A DNA stretch of 20,607 nt from Thermoplasmatota archaeon (GTDB lineage Archaea > Thermoplasmatota > Thermoplasmata > GCA-020350865 > JAUVCJ01): assembly GCA_030595765.1 (NCBI GenBank), contig JAUVCJ010000015.1, positions 1-20,607 of the forward strand. Direction: 5' to 3'. The position numbers and the translations under genes are program-made. The notes under the pieces were generated by a model. It worked only from the letters and a program-made list of their open reading frames with translations, made no database searches and was not told the DNA's origin. Numbering within the stretch: the first letter of the stretch is position 1; every line of letters starts with the position of its first letter. Below, piece by piece: positions 1-7,050 of this stretch.

Positions 1-145
1 CTCACTCAAGCGAAGCATCTGACCTCCCCACGCCATGCGCTCCTGCGCTGAGCCTTCAGGCGCTTTGCGCCCTCCCCCTTCTGCTCGGAGCTAGCGGTTC
101 CTCTCAATGTAGTTGATCCAGGAACCTAAAAGAAAAGTCACATAC
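1..145. repeat. Tandem repeat copy 1 (230-bp period)
   Basis: This block recurs at 231-375. Over the first 141 bases the two copies differ at only four positions (22, 32, 93, 117), and they diverge after about 142. Each copy contains a GGCGC-TTT-GCGCC hairpin (59-71 here) and a longer pairing of GGTTCCT with AGGAACC (96-126). Read on the minus strand, the 146-180 segment next to this copy resembles an IS200/IS605 right end: a TTTA loop, then TATGTGAC. The left limit is cut by the window, so the full unit and copy number are unknown. Confidence 0.85.
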
Positions 146-230
146 TCCGCCCTAAAGGATTGACTTCGCTCAACATAAAGTTTCGCTTGCCAACTTGGTT
201 GCGGTGCTCTGGCCTATTCGTCCAGCGCTC

Positions 231-375
231 CTCACTCAAGCGAAGCATCTGTCCTCCCCACACCATGCGCTCCTGCGCTGAGCCTTCAGGCGCTTTGCGC
301 CCTCCCCCTTCTGCTCGGAGCTGGCGGTTCCTCTCAATGTAGTTGAGCCAGGAACCTAAAAGAAAAGTCACGTAC
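231..375. repeat. Tandem repeat copy 2, abutting the IS200 end
   Basis: This is the second copy of the left-edge repeat, offset by exactly 230 bases. Its right limit falls where the IS200-type hairpin begins (375-394). On the minus strand the sequence just outside the element, TACGTGAC followed by TTTTCTTTTAGG, is therefore the same flank that follows the remnant-like end next to copy 1. The two copies may be two insertions or excisions at one duplicated flank, or a tandem duplication that predates the insertion. Long open frames across it (for example 138-473 minus) look non-coding. Confidence 0.85.
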
Positions 376-1215
376 CTCGTACTAAAGTACGAGGCCTGTA
401 CGCACACACACATGCACGCTATTGCATATATATATGCGCGGCGTTTTGTAGTTTTGGGTGGGTATGCGCTCATTTCTGCCTCTCTTTTTGTTCTCAGTCC
501 TTTGTATTTCTCTTTCTCTTCCGCTCTTCTTGATGCTCTTTGGGTGTTAGCTTGCGGTACTTGTCGGTTTTATTGGTGCTGCGCTTGCCTTCGGGTGGGT
601 GGAGGGTGGATCGGTGGCGGGCTCGCACTTTCGTTTCTCCTCTTTTTTCTTCTTTTCCTTCTCCGCGCCTCCTTTCTATCTGCTCTCTTGCCTTTTCCAG
701 CGCTTCAAGCCTTCCTTTAACGTTTCTTCCGCCTTGATTCCGAATGTACTTTTCAACCACTTCAAAACCCTGGCCAACACTCCCATGATAAACACTCGGC
801 GCCCACAAAGCATTTGGACACCATTCAACAAGAGAAGGAAACCTCTTTCTCAACTCCTTGCTACTCCTGCCCTTGACCATCATCGCCAACTTGCTCAAGG
901 AATACTTAGGCGGATACTGAACGAACAGATGCACATGGTCTTCCCCAACTGCAATGTCAATGACCTCAACACCAAGCTCCTTACAGATCCGTTTGATTAC
1001 CCTTTCACAACTCTCACCGACCTCACCAACCAACACCTTCCCACGAAACTTCGGAGAAAACACCATATGATCCGTCAACAACGACACAGTATGTCTATCC
1101 CTTCTTATTTCTCTCATCAATCCATGAACAACAGCAACAAAGATAAACGTTTTTCATTAAAAATGAGCAAGACATATTGCGCCCTTACCCTCAGGGCACC
1201 ATGTCCTGCCTGTAA
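375..1215 (-). mobile_element. IS200/IS605-family element (tnpA only), approximate limits
   Basis: The element has a single Y1 transposase gene on the minus strand and no tnpB. A perfect 8-bp hairpin (arms CCTCGTAC and GTACGAGG, loop TAAA) at 375-394 lies 3' of tnpA. A shorter hairpin (arms GCCCT and AGGGC, 1181-1197) lies 5' of it. Subterminal hairpins rather than inverted repeats are what this family uses, because TnpA recognises single-stranded ends. A TTAC tetranucleotide (1212-1215 on the minus strand) is a candidate left target site. Exact ends cannot be fixed without an empty-site comparison. Confidence 0.6.
494..1120 (-). CDS. tnpA: IS200-type Y1 transposase TnpA with a charged C-terminal extension
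   Basis: This is the single-strand transposase of an IS200/IS605 element, which cuts and rejoins one DNA strand at hairpin ends through a tyrosine-DNA link. The HUH motif is seen as HVH at residues 62-64 and the catalytic Tyr is Y125 in the VEKYIRNQ context. The N-terminal strand TDHMVFSPKFRGKVL is typical of the family. Residues 1-135 match the usual fold and length. Residues about 136-208 are an extra low-complexity tail rich in Lys, Arg and Glu, probably a read-through of element 3' sequence rather than a domain. The start is the first Met of a Met-Met pair; starting at the second would remove one residue. No tnpB lies beside it. Confidence 0.88.
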   Translation of the reverse strand: MMREIRRDRHTVSLLTDHMVFSPKFRGKVLVGEVGESCERVIKRICKELGVEVIDIAVGEDHVHLFVQYPPKYSLSKLAMMVKGRSSKELRKRFPSLVEWCPNALWAPSVYHGSVGQGFEVVEKYIRNQGGRNVKGRLEALEKAREQIERRRGEGKEEKRGETKVRARHRSTLHPPEGKRSTNKTDKYRKLTPKEHQEERKRKRNTKD

Positions 1216-1233
1216 CCTTCAGCTGTTTTCCAT

Positions 1234-1476
1234 CTAGACCGCCATTGTCACTCCAAGCAATTTTTTTGAAAGCCTCTTTGTGCAGTCGCTCTTATACTGA
1301 GCATTGTAAACAGCTGCTGAAACGATGCCTCTTATCAACACCTTCAACTCGGTCTCATCCAGCTTATCGAACGGCTTTGGTAGTGAGTTGATCTTTTTCC
1401 TGACCACGAACTGACCCATTGGACCAGCATACTCCATGACTAGGCTTTCGATCTCGTGTTGCAGTTCTCTATCCAT
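1234..1476 (-). CDS. Small helical protein of unknown function, paired with the HAMP receptor
   Basis: An 80-residue predicted alpha-helical protein with no signal peptide, membrane segment or Cys cluster; I cannot assign a function. The phrase EYAGPMGQFVVRKKIN, followed by a second helix pair, recalls small domains found beside archaeal Roadblock proteins, but that is only a resemblance. I chose the ATG at 1476 because an AGGTG ribosome-binding site lies a few bases upstream. A GTG at 1485 directly follows the TAG stop of the receptor gene and is an alternative adding three residues. The near-zero spacing implies co-translation with the receptor, so a role in the same signalling unit is likely. 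Confidence 0.7.
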   Translation of the reverse strand: MDRELQHEIESLVMEYAGPMGQFVVRKKINSLPKPFDKLDETELKVLIRGIVSAAVYNAQYKSDCTKRLSKKLLGVTMAV

Positions 1477-1485
1477 TTGCAACAC

Positions 1486-2256
1486 CTACTCTTTCATCAT
1501 TTCCATTGCAAGCTTGACACTGTTTATCATTCTGTCAAAGGACTCTCCCAAATCCCCTATTTCATCACTTCTCTGAATGTTCAGGAACTCAACTTCCTTG
1601 TTTCCCGAACTTATCTCGTCTGCGGCTTTTGTCATCATCCGTATGGGTGATGCAATGTTATTCGAAAGCCAGGCTGTGAATATCAATCCGAACACAACTG
1701 AGCTGACCATTGCGACCAACAGCAGCACCTTTGACTCCTCTAGCTGTGTTTCCAGGCTCATGATGTGGTGATCCATCTCGCCTTTTGCATCGTTGACCAC
1801 TGTCAGAACAGAAGCAGTGAAAACAACAACTTGTGCATCCAGGTCCTCGACCTTTTCGTCAAGCTCAACCATATCCTGAGCCTCTTTAGCAACAACGATG
1901 CCGTCAATGATGCCATAAAAACTGGATGTATCTGCCTCTATGCCATCAAGAACTGCCGAAGTAAACAGACCGGATGCTTTCATCTCGGCCAGGTCCACCT
2001 CGACTACTTCCTTGAACTCCGCTATCTCCTCAAGTGCCTCGTCCTCGTCATTTATGTAGCACATTACAAAGCCGTGAATTGCGTAGACATTTGTCCTAAA
2101 ATCCATTGCCGACTTTGTTCCTTTCCAGTATGTATCGCTCATTTCTTCCAGGTGCGAATCCATGTTGGAGTTGACATATAGTGCTGTCAATCCTACAAGA
2201 GATACCAGAAGGGTCATGACCACAAAACCAACCAATAGTTTCTTTCTGATGTTCAT
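1486..2256 (-). CDS. Membrane receptor with 4-helix sensor and HAMP domain, no output domain
   Basis: The layout is that of a chemoreceptor or sensor-kinase front half. TM1 is at about residues 7-28, a helical extracytoplasmic sensor (four-helix-bundle type) at about 29-176, TM2 at about 177-197, and a HAMP domain at about 198-252. The HAMP has the conserved Pro in ASPIRMMTKAADEISSG and the DEIGDLGESFDRM second helix. The protein then stops at residue 256, so there is no methyl-accepting, kinase or cyclase module. Family knowledge says HAMP relays sensor motion to an output domain; here the partner must be another protein. The small gene immediately downstream and the divergent Roadblock-like gene are candidates. 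GAGG lies about 8 nt before the ATG. Confidence 0.85.
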   Translation of the reverse strand: MNIRKKLLVGFVVMTLLVSLVGLTALYVNSNMDSHLEEMSDTYWKGTKSAMDFRTNVYAIHGFVMCYINDEDEALEEIAEFKEVVEVDLAEMKASGLFTSAVLDGIEADTSSFYGIIDGIVVAKEAQDMVELDEKVEDLDAQVVVFTASVLTVVNDAKGEMDHHIMSLETQLEESKVLLLVAMVSSVVFGLIFTAWLSNNIASPIRMMTKAADEISSGNKEVEFLNIQRSDEIGDLGESFDRMINSVKLAMEMMKE

Positions 2257-2306
2257 GGTGTTAACCTCATTTTATAAAACTCAATAGAGGGTTAATGTTC
2301 TTGCAA

Positions 2307-2312
2307 TTTATA
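2307..2312 (-). promoter_or_regulatory. TATA box for the HAMP receptor gene
   Basis: TATAAA on the minus strand, inside an A/T-rich divergent intergenic region. A start about 25 nt downstream would give a leader of roughly 30 nt carrying the GAGG ribosome-binding site ahead of the ATG at 2256. Confidence 0.5.
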
Positions 2313-2355
2313 CTTATCGTATACCGACATTAACTATTTCGTCATGCAAAGTGTA

Positions 2356-2362
2356 ATAAATA
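2356..2362 (+). promoter_or_regulatory. Weak TATA-like element for the Roadblock-like gene
   Basis: ATAAATA in an A/T-rich stretch, about 20-26 nt ahead of the ATG at 2382. That spacing fits leaderless transcription starting at or near this ATG rather than at the GTG at 2452. It is weak evidence because the whole region is A/T rich. Confidence 0.3.
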
Positions 2363-2451
2363 AAAAATAGAAGTACTAAAAATGACGCCAAAATCTCACA
2401 CAAAAAAAGGCCAGTGCAACCGATTTCGATCTTAAGGGCATCGAGGATACT

Positions 2452-2976
2452 GTGGTGCGGGTTGCCAACAAGGTAATTCCTGATGCAGTTCACCTTCAGG
2501 TGCAAAAAGAGATCGAGCTATTGGAGGAAAAATACGCAAAAAAGAAGGGTTTATTCTCTTTTAGCAGACTTTTTCCCACATCCATCACCCACGTATATCT
2601 CGTCACCGAGACTGGCAACCTGATGGCCTTTGGCTCCAGAAAAGAAGAGGATGCAGATGCCGACATCATGGCAGGGATGTTTACAGCAGTGCAGAACTTC
2701 ATAGAGGATGCCTTTGTGGAGGAAGGGAACAAACAAGGATTAGAGCGCATCAGCAAGGGCAACCTGACAATGCTCATCGAGAGGATGCCACCAGTCTACC
2801 TTTTGACGATAATCAGCGGAAAGGAGCGCCCTGACATCAGGATGTCCATGAAACGTTTCCTATCTAGGCTCTTTGATGAGTATGGTGATATCATGAAGAA
2901 CTGGGACGGCGACCTGGACGAGCTTACCGAGATCAAAAAGCGCGTTGGTAATTTTGCTCACAACACCTATATGTGA
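2452..2976 (+). CDS. Roadblock/longin-like domain protein (N-terminus probably extends to 2382)
   Basis: From about residue 45 the protein reads as a Roadblock/longin-type fold. It has a THVYLVTETGNLMAFGS strand pair, a helix holding AGMFTAVQNFIEDAFVEEG, strands with LTMLIERMPPVYLLTIISG, and a C-terminal helix ending in the NWDGDLDEL signature seen in related archaeal proteins. Such domains usually scaffold or regulate small GTPases and signalling proteins in the cytosol. The GTG at 2452 is only the first in-frame start. The codons before it stay sensible back to about 2386, and an ATG at 2382 would join this frame if the A7 run at 2402-2408 were A6. It is divergent from the output-less HAMP receptor, suggesting a shared pathway (inference). 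Confidence 0.72.
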   Translation: MVRVANKVIPDAVHLQVQKEIELLEEKYAKKKGLFSFSRLFPTSITHVYLVTETGNLMAFGSRKEEDADADIMAGMFTAVQNFIEDAFVEEGNKQGLERISKGNLTMLIERMPPVYLLTIISGKERPDIRMSMKRFLSRLFDEYGDIMKNWDGDLDELTEIKKRVGNFAHNTYM

Positions 2977-3030
2977 TCACTCTGGAAAAACTATCTGTTT
3001 TAACAATTCCTCACTCAGAGCTGGATAATT

Positions 3031-3240
3031 TCAATATCCATTCTCCTTATCGCGAACGATTTCTTCTGCATTTTCATCTATCTCATACATTTCCAACAGC
3101 TTGTCTGCCCCTTCCTTTTCCATCAATAGCATTGTGCCGCTGAAAAGACAATCCTTGCATTTGTCCCGGGGGCCTGAACCTGTAGTGCTGGTAAATGTGA
3201 TGTTTTGGCTCAAACATTGAGGGCAAACTTTTACTTCCAT
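3031..3240 (-). CDS. Small zinc-ribbon protein
   Basis: A 69-residue soluble protein with two CxxC knuckles, C6-C9 (CPQC) and C28-C31 (CKDC), spaced as in a rubredoxin-like zinc ribbon. An acidic helical tail follows from about residue 42. No catalytic residues are visible and the partner is unknown; archaeal genomes hold many such ribbons, often in transcription or RNA proteins. It converges with the Roadblock-like gene (54-base gap) and diverges from the RPA operon. A TATA-like ATAATATAAT at 3272-3281 lies upstream on the minus strand. The start is the only Met near the first CxxC. Confidence 0.72.
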   Translation of the reverse strand: MEVKVCPQCLSQNITFTSTTGSGPRDKCKDCLFSGTMLLMEKEGADKLLEMYEIDENAEEIVRDKENGY

Positions 3241-3397
3241 AGGATCTCACATCTTGTAGCAATACTTTCTGATAATATAATCGCAGATTCTAATCGCAGG
3301 TGCGGGTATGTGCTGTGAACTTAGATTCTTTTCTCCTGTAAATCCTTTGCTGTTGATACAATTTTCTTCAATACTTTCACTCACCCCCCTAATCCCT

Positions 3398-3403
3398 TTA
3401 TAT
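3398..3403 (+). promoter_or_regulatory. TATA box of the RPA operon
   Basis: TTTATAT about 100 nt ahead of the RPA start, leaving a leader of roughly 80 nt that ends in a strong GGAGG ribosome-binding site (3494-3498). Confidence 0.45.
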
Positions 3404-3505
3404 CCCTTACCGGTTATACTCCAATTCCGGGTCAAATGAGCTCGAAGTCGTTGCTGTGCGCGGCCTTCGGAGGACCCTGAAACAAGCAGCACAGGAGGAA
3501 TGAAA

Positions 3506-4834
3506 ATGGAAAAAAACCAACTTGCACCCCACGTAGAGGATATATCCCGGGTGCTCGGAGACAAAGTGAGCGTTGAAGAGATCGAGCAGAAATTGAATAG
3601 TTATCTTGACACATACCGGGTTCCACTCGGTACTGCCAAGCACATGCTCGTGAAGAAATATGGGGGGTCCCCTGCTGATCTGGGGATCGCAGTGACCAAG
3701 ACCATCACAGAACTTTTGCCAAACGACCAGAGTGTTGACATGATCTGCAGATTTGTATATGTCGAGCACAAAGAGGTCAATGTCAAGGGAGAGCCCAAAG
3801 CAATTGTTAGCGGTATCATCGGGGATCCGACCGGCACCGTACCTTTTACAGCATGGGAAACCCAAGGGTGGGCATTCGAGAAGGGTGACGTTGTCAAGGT
3901 CCAAGGAGCCTACACAAAGGAATGGCAGGGTCAGATACAGGTGAATTTTGGCACACGCACTTCAATAGATAAGGCACCTGAAGGCGCATTGCCTCCGTAT
4001 ACTCCTGGAGCCGGTTCTGGAGCTGGCCAGGAGTTGACCCTAAACCTGCTCAAGGAGGGAGTCAGGGGTCTTACCACTACCATGCGGATACTGGAGCTTG
4101 AAGAGCGCAAAGTTGCGGTTCAAGGTGTGGACAAGACCGTCTTCAGCGGCATCGCCGCCGACTCCACCGGGAAGGTGCAATTTACAGCCTGGTCAGACCT
4201 CGGACTTGAGGTGGATGCTGTTGTCAAGGTCCAAGGTGCCTACGTCAAATCATGGCGGGGAATACCGCAGTTGACCATGGACGACTCCATGCAGATAGAA
4301 CTGCTGGAAAAGAGTGTTCTCCCCTCAATGTCCGAGCTTAACACTTCCACACTCTGGGACATCGCATCTTTGGCCAAAATGGGCGGGGCATGCGATCCAC
4401 TCGTCCAGGGTATCCTGATCGACATCCGTGCCGGTTCGGGCCTGATATTTAGATGCCCAGAATGCCACCGTGTGCTTCAGAAAGGTGTCTGCCGACTTCA
4501 TGGTGAGGTTAGTGGAGAACCCGACCTGCGCATCAAGGCAGTGGTGGATGATGGCACTGGTGCCATTACAGCAGTGCTTGGCAGGGAAATTACAGAGAAA
4601 TTGCTTGGCAAGGACCTAGATGCCTGCCTTGCAGAGGCCAAGGAGTCTTTTGGCCAGGATGTCATCGCAGACCAACTGGTTGATCAGCTCATTGCCAAGT
4701 CAGTTCAGACTCATGGCGACGTCACCAGCGACGATTTTGGGTTGATGATGGTGGCCAGAGACCTGGACTTCGTGCAGATCGATGTTCAGGCAGAGGCTAG
4801 GAAGATGCTTGAAGAAATGGAGGTGGTAACATGA
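3506..4834 (+). CDS. rpa: Replication protein A (RPA41-type) with zinc finger
   Basis: This single-stranded-DNA-binding protein protects and organises ssDNA in replication, repair and recombination. An N-terminal helical part (about 1-70) contains the YRVPLGTAKHMLVKKYG segment usual in euryarchaeal RPA. OB-fold 1 spans about 75-155 and OB-fold 2 about 188-268. The two are clear repeats: each has FTAW and VVKVQGAY, and the bases GTTGTCAAGGTCCAAGG are identical in both copies. A third OB-like region follows (about 298-362) with a CxxC...CxxH zinc finger (C317, C320, C329, H332). I chose the ATG at 3506 over that at 3500 because GGAGG (3494-3498) is 7 nt from the former and only 1 nt from the latter. 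The next gene overlaps its stop (ATGA). Confidence 0.92.
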   Translation: MEKNQLAPHVEDISRVLGDKVSVEEIEQKLNSYLDTYRVPLGTAKHMLVKKYGGSPADLGIAVTKTITELLPNDQSVDMICRFVYVEHKEVNVKGEPKAIVSGIIGDPTGTVPFTAWETQGWAFEKGDVVKVQGAYTKEWQGQIQVNFGTRTSIDKAPEGALPPYTPGAGSGAGQELTLNLLKEGVRGLTTTMRILELEERKVAVQGVDKTVFSGIAADSTGKVQFTAWSDLGLEVDAVVKVQGAYVKSWRGIPQLTMDDSMQIELLEKSVLPSMSELNTSTLWDIASLAKMGGACDPLVQGILIDIRAGSGLIFRCPECHRVLQKGVCRLHGEVSGEPDLRIKAVVDDGTGAITAVLGREITEKLLGKDLDACLAEAKESFGQDVIADQLVDQLIAKSVQTHGDVTSDDFGLMMVARDLDFVQIDVQAEARKMLEEMEVVT

Positions 4835-5823
4835 GCGGCAGGGAAATGGCCTGGCGTGTATTCGCTTCTGAATACAATGCTTCAACCATGAGCGTGACTG
4901 GCGAGGAGGAGCGAAGCCCCTCCTACGTCATCACCCCACTGGGAGCCCGGATCAACAGGCTCTACATAGTAGGGGTGCTAACTGAGATCGAGAATGTAGG
5001 CAGCGAGATGGAGCCCATGTGGCGAGCCAAGGTGTCTGACACCTCTGGTGAGTCGTTTTACATATCTGCAGGGCAGTACCAGCCAGAGGCAGCAAGGGTT
5101 ATGGCCAAGCTCAAGGCACCTACATTCGTTGCCATCATAGGCAAGACTCGGACGTATACCCCGGAAGACGGGGATCAGATGTTCGTGTCAGTTCGGCCTG
5201 AGGTTGTCAAAGAAGTAACAGAGAAGGAGCGAGAGCAATGGGTTCTGGAGTGTTGCAAGGGTCTGCGTACCAGGCTGGATGCCAGAGAAGAGGCCATGCG
5301 CATGGCAGCACCCTCTGTGGAGGAGTTAATGAAGCTTAACTTCAGCCAGACCCTTTCAGAGGGCGTGGTATTGGCAAGCGAGCACTACCAGGAGGTGGAC
5401 ACTGACCCGTACAAGAACCTCCTTCTTAGTGGTTTGATGTTCTTCCTGCCAGAATACAAGGACGAGCGGGGCCTACTTGGCCCCCTCCCCTCACGCTCGA
5501 GTCAGGTAGAGCAAAGACCAACGGCTCCAGCGAACACCAGCGTTCAACAGATTGCTGATGCGCAACCAAAATCCGACCTACAACCCCCCAAAACCGAGAA
5601 GATGCCTGATGGCGCGAAGAGTGACAATACCGATGCTGAGGCGCAACTACTACAGATCATATCCGACCTTGACACTGACGTCAATGGTGCCTCATGGGAT
5701 GATATGTTAGAAAAAGGCAAAGCTAGCGGCTTCTCGCAGCTCCAGGTAGAGGAATTGACCAACGAGTTGCTGGACAAAGGACTCATATATGAACCTGTGC
5801 TAGGTCGCATCAAGAAGATTTGA
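4831..5823 (+). CDS. RPA-associated protein (COG3390 type) with C-terminal winged helix
   Basis: The start overlaps the RPA stop in an ATGA, so the two are translationally coupled and probably form one ssDNA-binding complex. Residues 1-135 carry an OB-fold (NRLYIVGVLTEIENVG, WRAKVSDTSGESFYISAGQYQPEA, then FVAIIGKTRTYTPEDG) as in archaeal COG3390 RPA partners. A helical segment with EVDTDPYKNLLLSGLMFFLPE follows. After a Pro/Ser/Gln-rich linker (about 220-265) the last 60 residues (AEAQLLQIISDLD to YEPVLGRIKKI) look like a winged helix, comparable to the protein-binding C-terminus of eukaryotic RPA32. Family knowledge supports partnership; the winged-helix role is inference. Confidence 0.85.
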   Translation: MSGREMAWRVFASEYNASTMSVTGEEERSPSYVITPLGARINRLYIVGVLTEIENVGSEMEPMWRAKVSDTSGESFYISAGQYQPEAARVMAKLKAPTFVAIIGKTRTYTPEDGDQMFVSVRPEVVKEVTEKEREQWVLECCKGLRTRLDAREEAMRMAAPSVEELMKLNFSQTLSEGVVLASEHYQEVDTDPYKNLLLSGLMFFLPEYKDERGLLGPLPSRSSQVEQRPTAPANTSVQQIADAQPKSDLQPPKTEKMPDGAKSDNTDAEAQLLQIISDLDTDVNGASWDDMLEKGKASGFSQLQVEELTNELLDKGLIYEPVLGRIKKI

Positions 5824-5931
5824 TCCGAACCAGTTCATTATGGGCAACCTTGGGCAAATGACCAAGGCAAATATGTTCTAGGCCACAGCATGAATATCTC
5901 GTCCAGGCTCCCTAACCCTGGTCACAAAAAG

Positions 5932-5938
5932 TATTTAT
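5932..5938 (+). promoter_or_regulatory. TATA box of the SCP2-MBL-Sua5 run
   Basis: TATTTAT, with transcription expected to begin near 5961. That places the start just at or before the GTG at 5963 and about 14 nt before the ATG at 5975. Confidence 0.45.
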
Positions 5939-5974
5939 CCCTTATTGCCCTGCCCAGAGCAGGTGAGTCAATTG

Positions 5975-6304
5975 ATGGACCTAATACAGGGAAAAATCGA
6001 TAAGTTCAACAAGAAAGCGGCTACTGATGAAAAGCTCGCAAAAGAGCTCGAAGGGGTAGTGCGCAAGGTTCAATTCGATATCGGAGATGATGTTGTTTAT
6101 AAATGCATCCTGCAGAACTCCCGGATAAATGATTTACAGGTCGGGTCTTTTGATGATCCAGACATGCGGGTTGTATCGGATATGGATACATTGACCTTGG
6201 TTCTTAAGGGTGAGATGAGCCCCATGAAGGCATGGGCCACAAAGAAGATCCGGATCAAAGCTTCTATTGATGACATGCTCAGGCTCAGAAAATTCTTTTC
6301 GTGA
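5975..6304 (+). CDS. SCP-2 sterol-transfer-like domain protein
   Basis: A 109-residue stand-alone SCP2-like fold: an N-terminal helix, strands holding VRKVQFDIGDDVVYKCILQNSRINDLQVG, then the typical PDMRVVSDMDTLTLVLKGEMSPMKAWATKKIRIKAS stretch and a final helix. SCP2 domains form a hydrophobic tunnel for lipids or acyl chains; the archaeal ligand is unknown. I chose the ATG at 5975 because AGGTGA (5961-5966) is 8 nt upstream. A leaderless GTG at 5963 is possible because the TATA box predicts a start near there. The stop shares GTGA with a possible start of the next gene, so they are co-translated. Confidence 0.8.
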   Translation: MDLIQGKIDKFNKKAATDEKLAKELEGVVRKVQFDIGDDVVYKCILQNSRINDLQVGSFDDPDMRVVSDMDTLTLVLKGEMSPMKAWATKKIRIKASIDDMLRLRKFFS

Positions 6305-6309
6305 GATCC

Positions 6310-6969
6310 ATGCCAATACATTCAATCGGTGCAGATTTGCACGATTCAAACATATATCTTGTGGAGGGGCCGGATGGCTTTTTCCTCGTGGATGTCGGGA
6401 CTGGTGGCAACCATGAGAAAGTCGTGGGTAGGATCAAAGAAATTACACCCCTTACAGACATCTTGGCACTGGTGCTGACCCATGGCCATTATGATCATGC
6501 AGGCGGAGTCAACAAAATGAGAGAAGAGCTTGGGGGTGTCAGGATTCTAGCATCAGAACCGGCAGCTCTAATTCTTCAAGATGGCGATGATTCTCGCATA
6601 GGTGGCTGGCTGTTTGGCCAGAGTGCGGAACCCATTCCAGACATAGAGGTTCTAGAACCGGGTAGTAAAAGGTTCATGGGACTTGAGCTGGAGATATTAC
6701 CCACACCTGGTCATTCAGAGGGCTCTATCTGCCTCTATCACTCAGGCTCAGGAAGTCTGGTTTCTGGCGATACAATATTCACTTTCGGCGGCGTGGGTCG
6801 TTGGGATCTCCCCGGTGGCAACCTTTCCCAGCTTGTTGAGTCTATAGTTATGCTTTCCAAGCTGGAGGTTCGCAAATTATATCCTGGACATTTTAATCCT
6901 GTTGAGGATCAGGCCATGCGGCATGTTTTTGAAGCAATGGCAGCCATTGAGAGGTACCAGGGGGTTTAA
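6310..6969 (+). CDS. Metallo-beta-lactamase-fold hydrolase (glyoxalase II-like)
   Basis: A complete di-metal MBL-fold site is visible: THGHYDHAGG supplies the HxHxDH triad, TPGHSEGS the next His, SGDTIF the bridging Asp and YPGHFNP the last His. The length (about 219 residues) matches small glyoxalase II-like hydrolases; the substrate, perhaps a thioester, cannot be read from the sequence. The ATG at 6310 gives the usual short lead-in to the DSNIYLVEG strand. A GTG at 6301 overlapping the SCP2 stop would add three residues. The TAA stop at 6967-6969 is in the same frame as the following Sua5-like gene with no other stop between, which is unusual. Confidence 0.88.
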   Translation: MPIHSIGADLHDSNIYLVEGPDGFFLVDVGTGGNHEKVVGRIKEITPLTDILALVLTHGHYDHAGGVNKMREELGGVRILASEPAALILQDGDDSRIGGWLFGQSAEPIPDIEVLEPGSKRFMGLELEILPTPGHSEGSICLYHSGSGSLVSGDTIFTFGGVGRWDLPGGNLSQLVESIVMLSKLEVRKLYPGHFNPVEDQAMRHVFEAMAAIERYQGV

Positions 6970-7050
6970 TTTCTGAGGGTTCTTGACGTTGGGAAATGGC
7001 TTTCCAGGCCTGATCTCACTGTTGTACTGGAGCATCTTGCAAGAGGAAAG

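Noticed and set aside
138..473. Open minus-strand frame of 111 codons over the repeats
   Set aside because: It spans the 230-bp repeat and the IS end hairpin, has low-complexity composition and no family features. Any TnpB-like tail is limited to a few residues and is treated as a possible remnant.
599..1237. Long plus-strand frame opposite tnpA
   Set aside because: Antisense to a clear transposase with HUH and Tyr motifs; its composition is Ser/Leu/Pro rich, as expected of a reverse reading.
3407..3904. Minus-strand frame opposite the start of RPA
   Set aside because: It overlaps the strongly supported RPA gene and its ribosome-binding site, and shows no motif.
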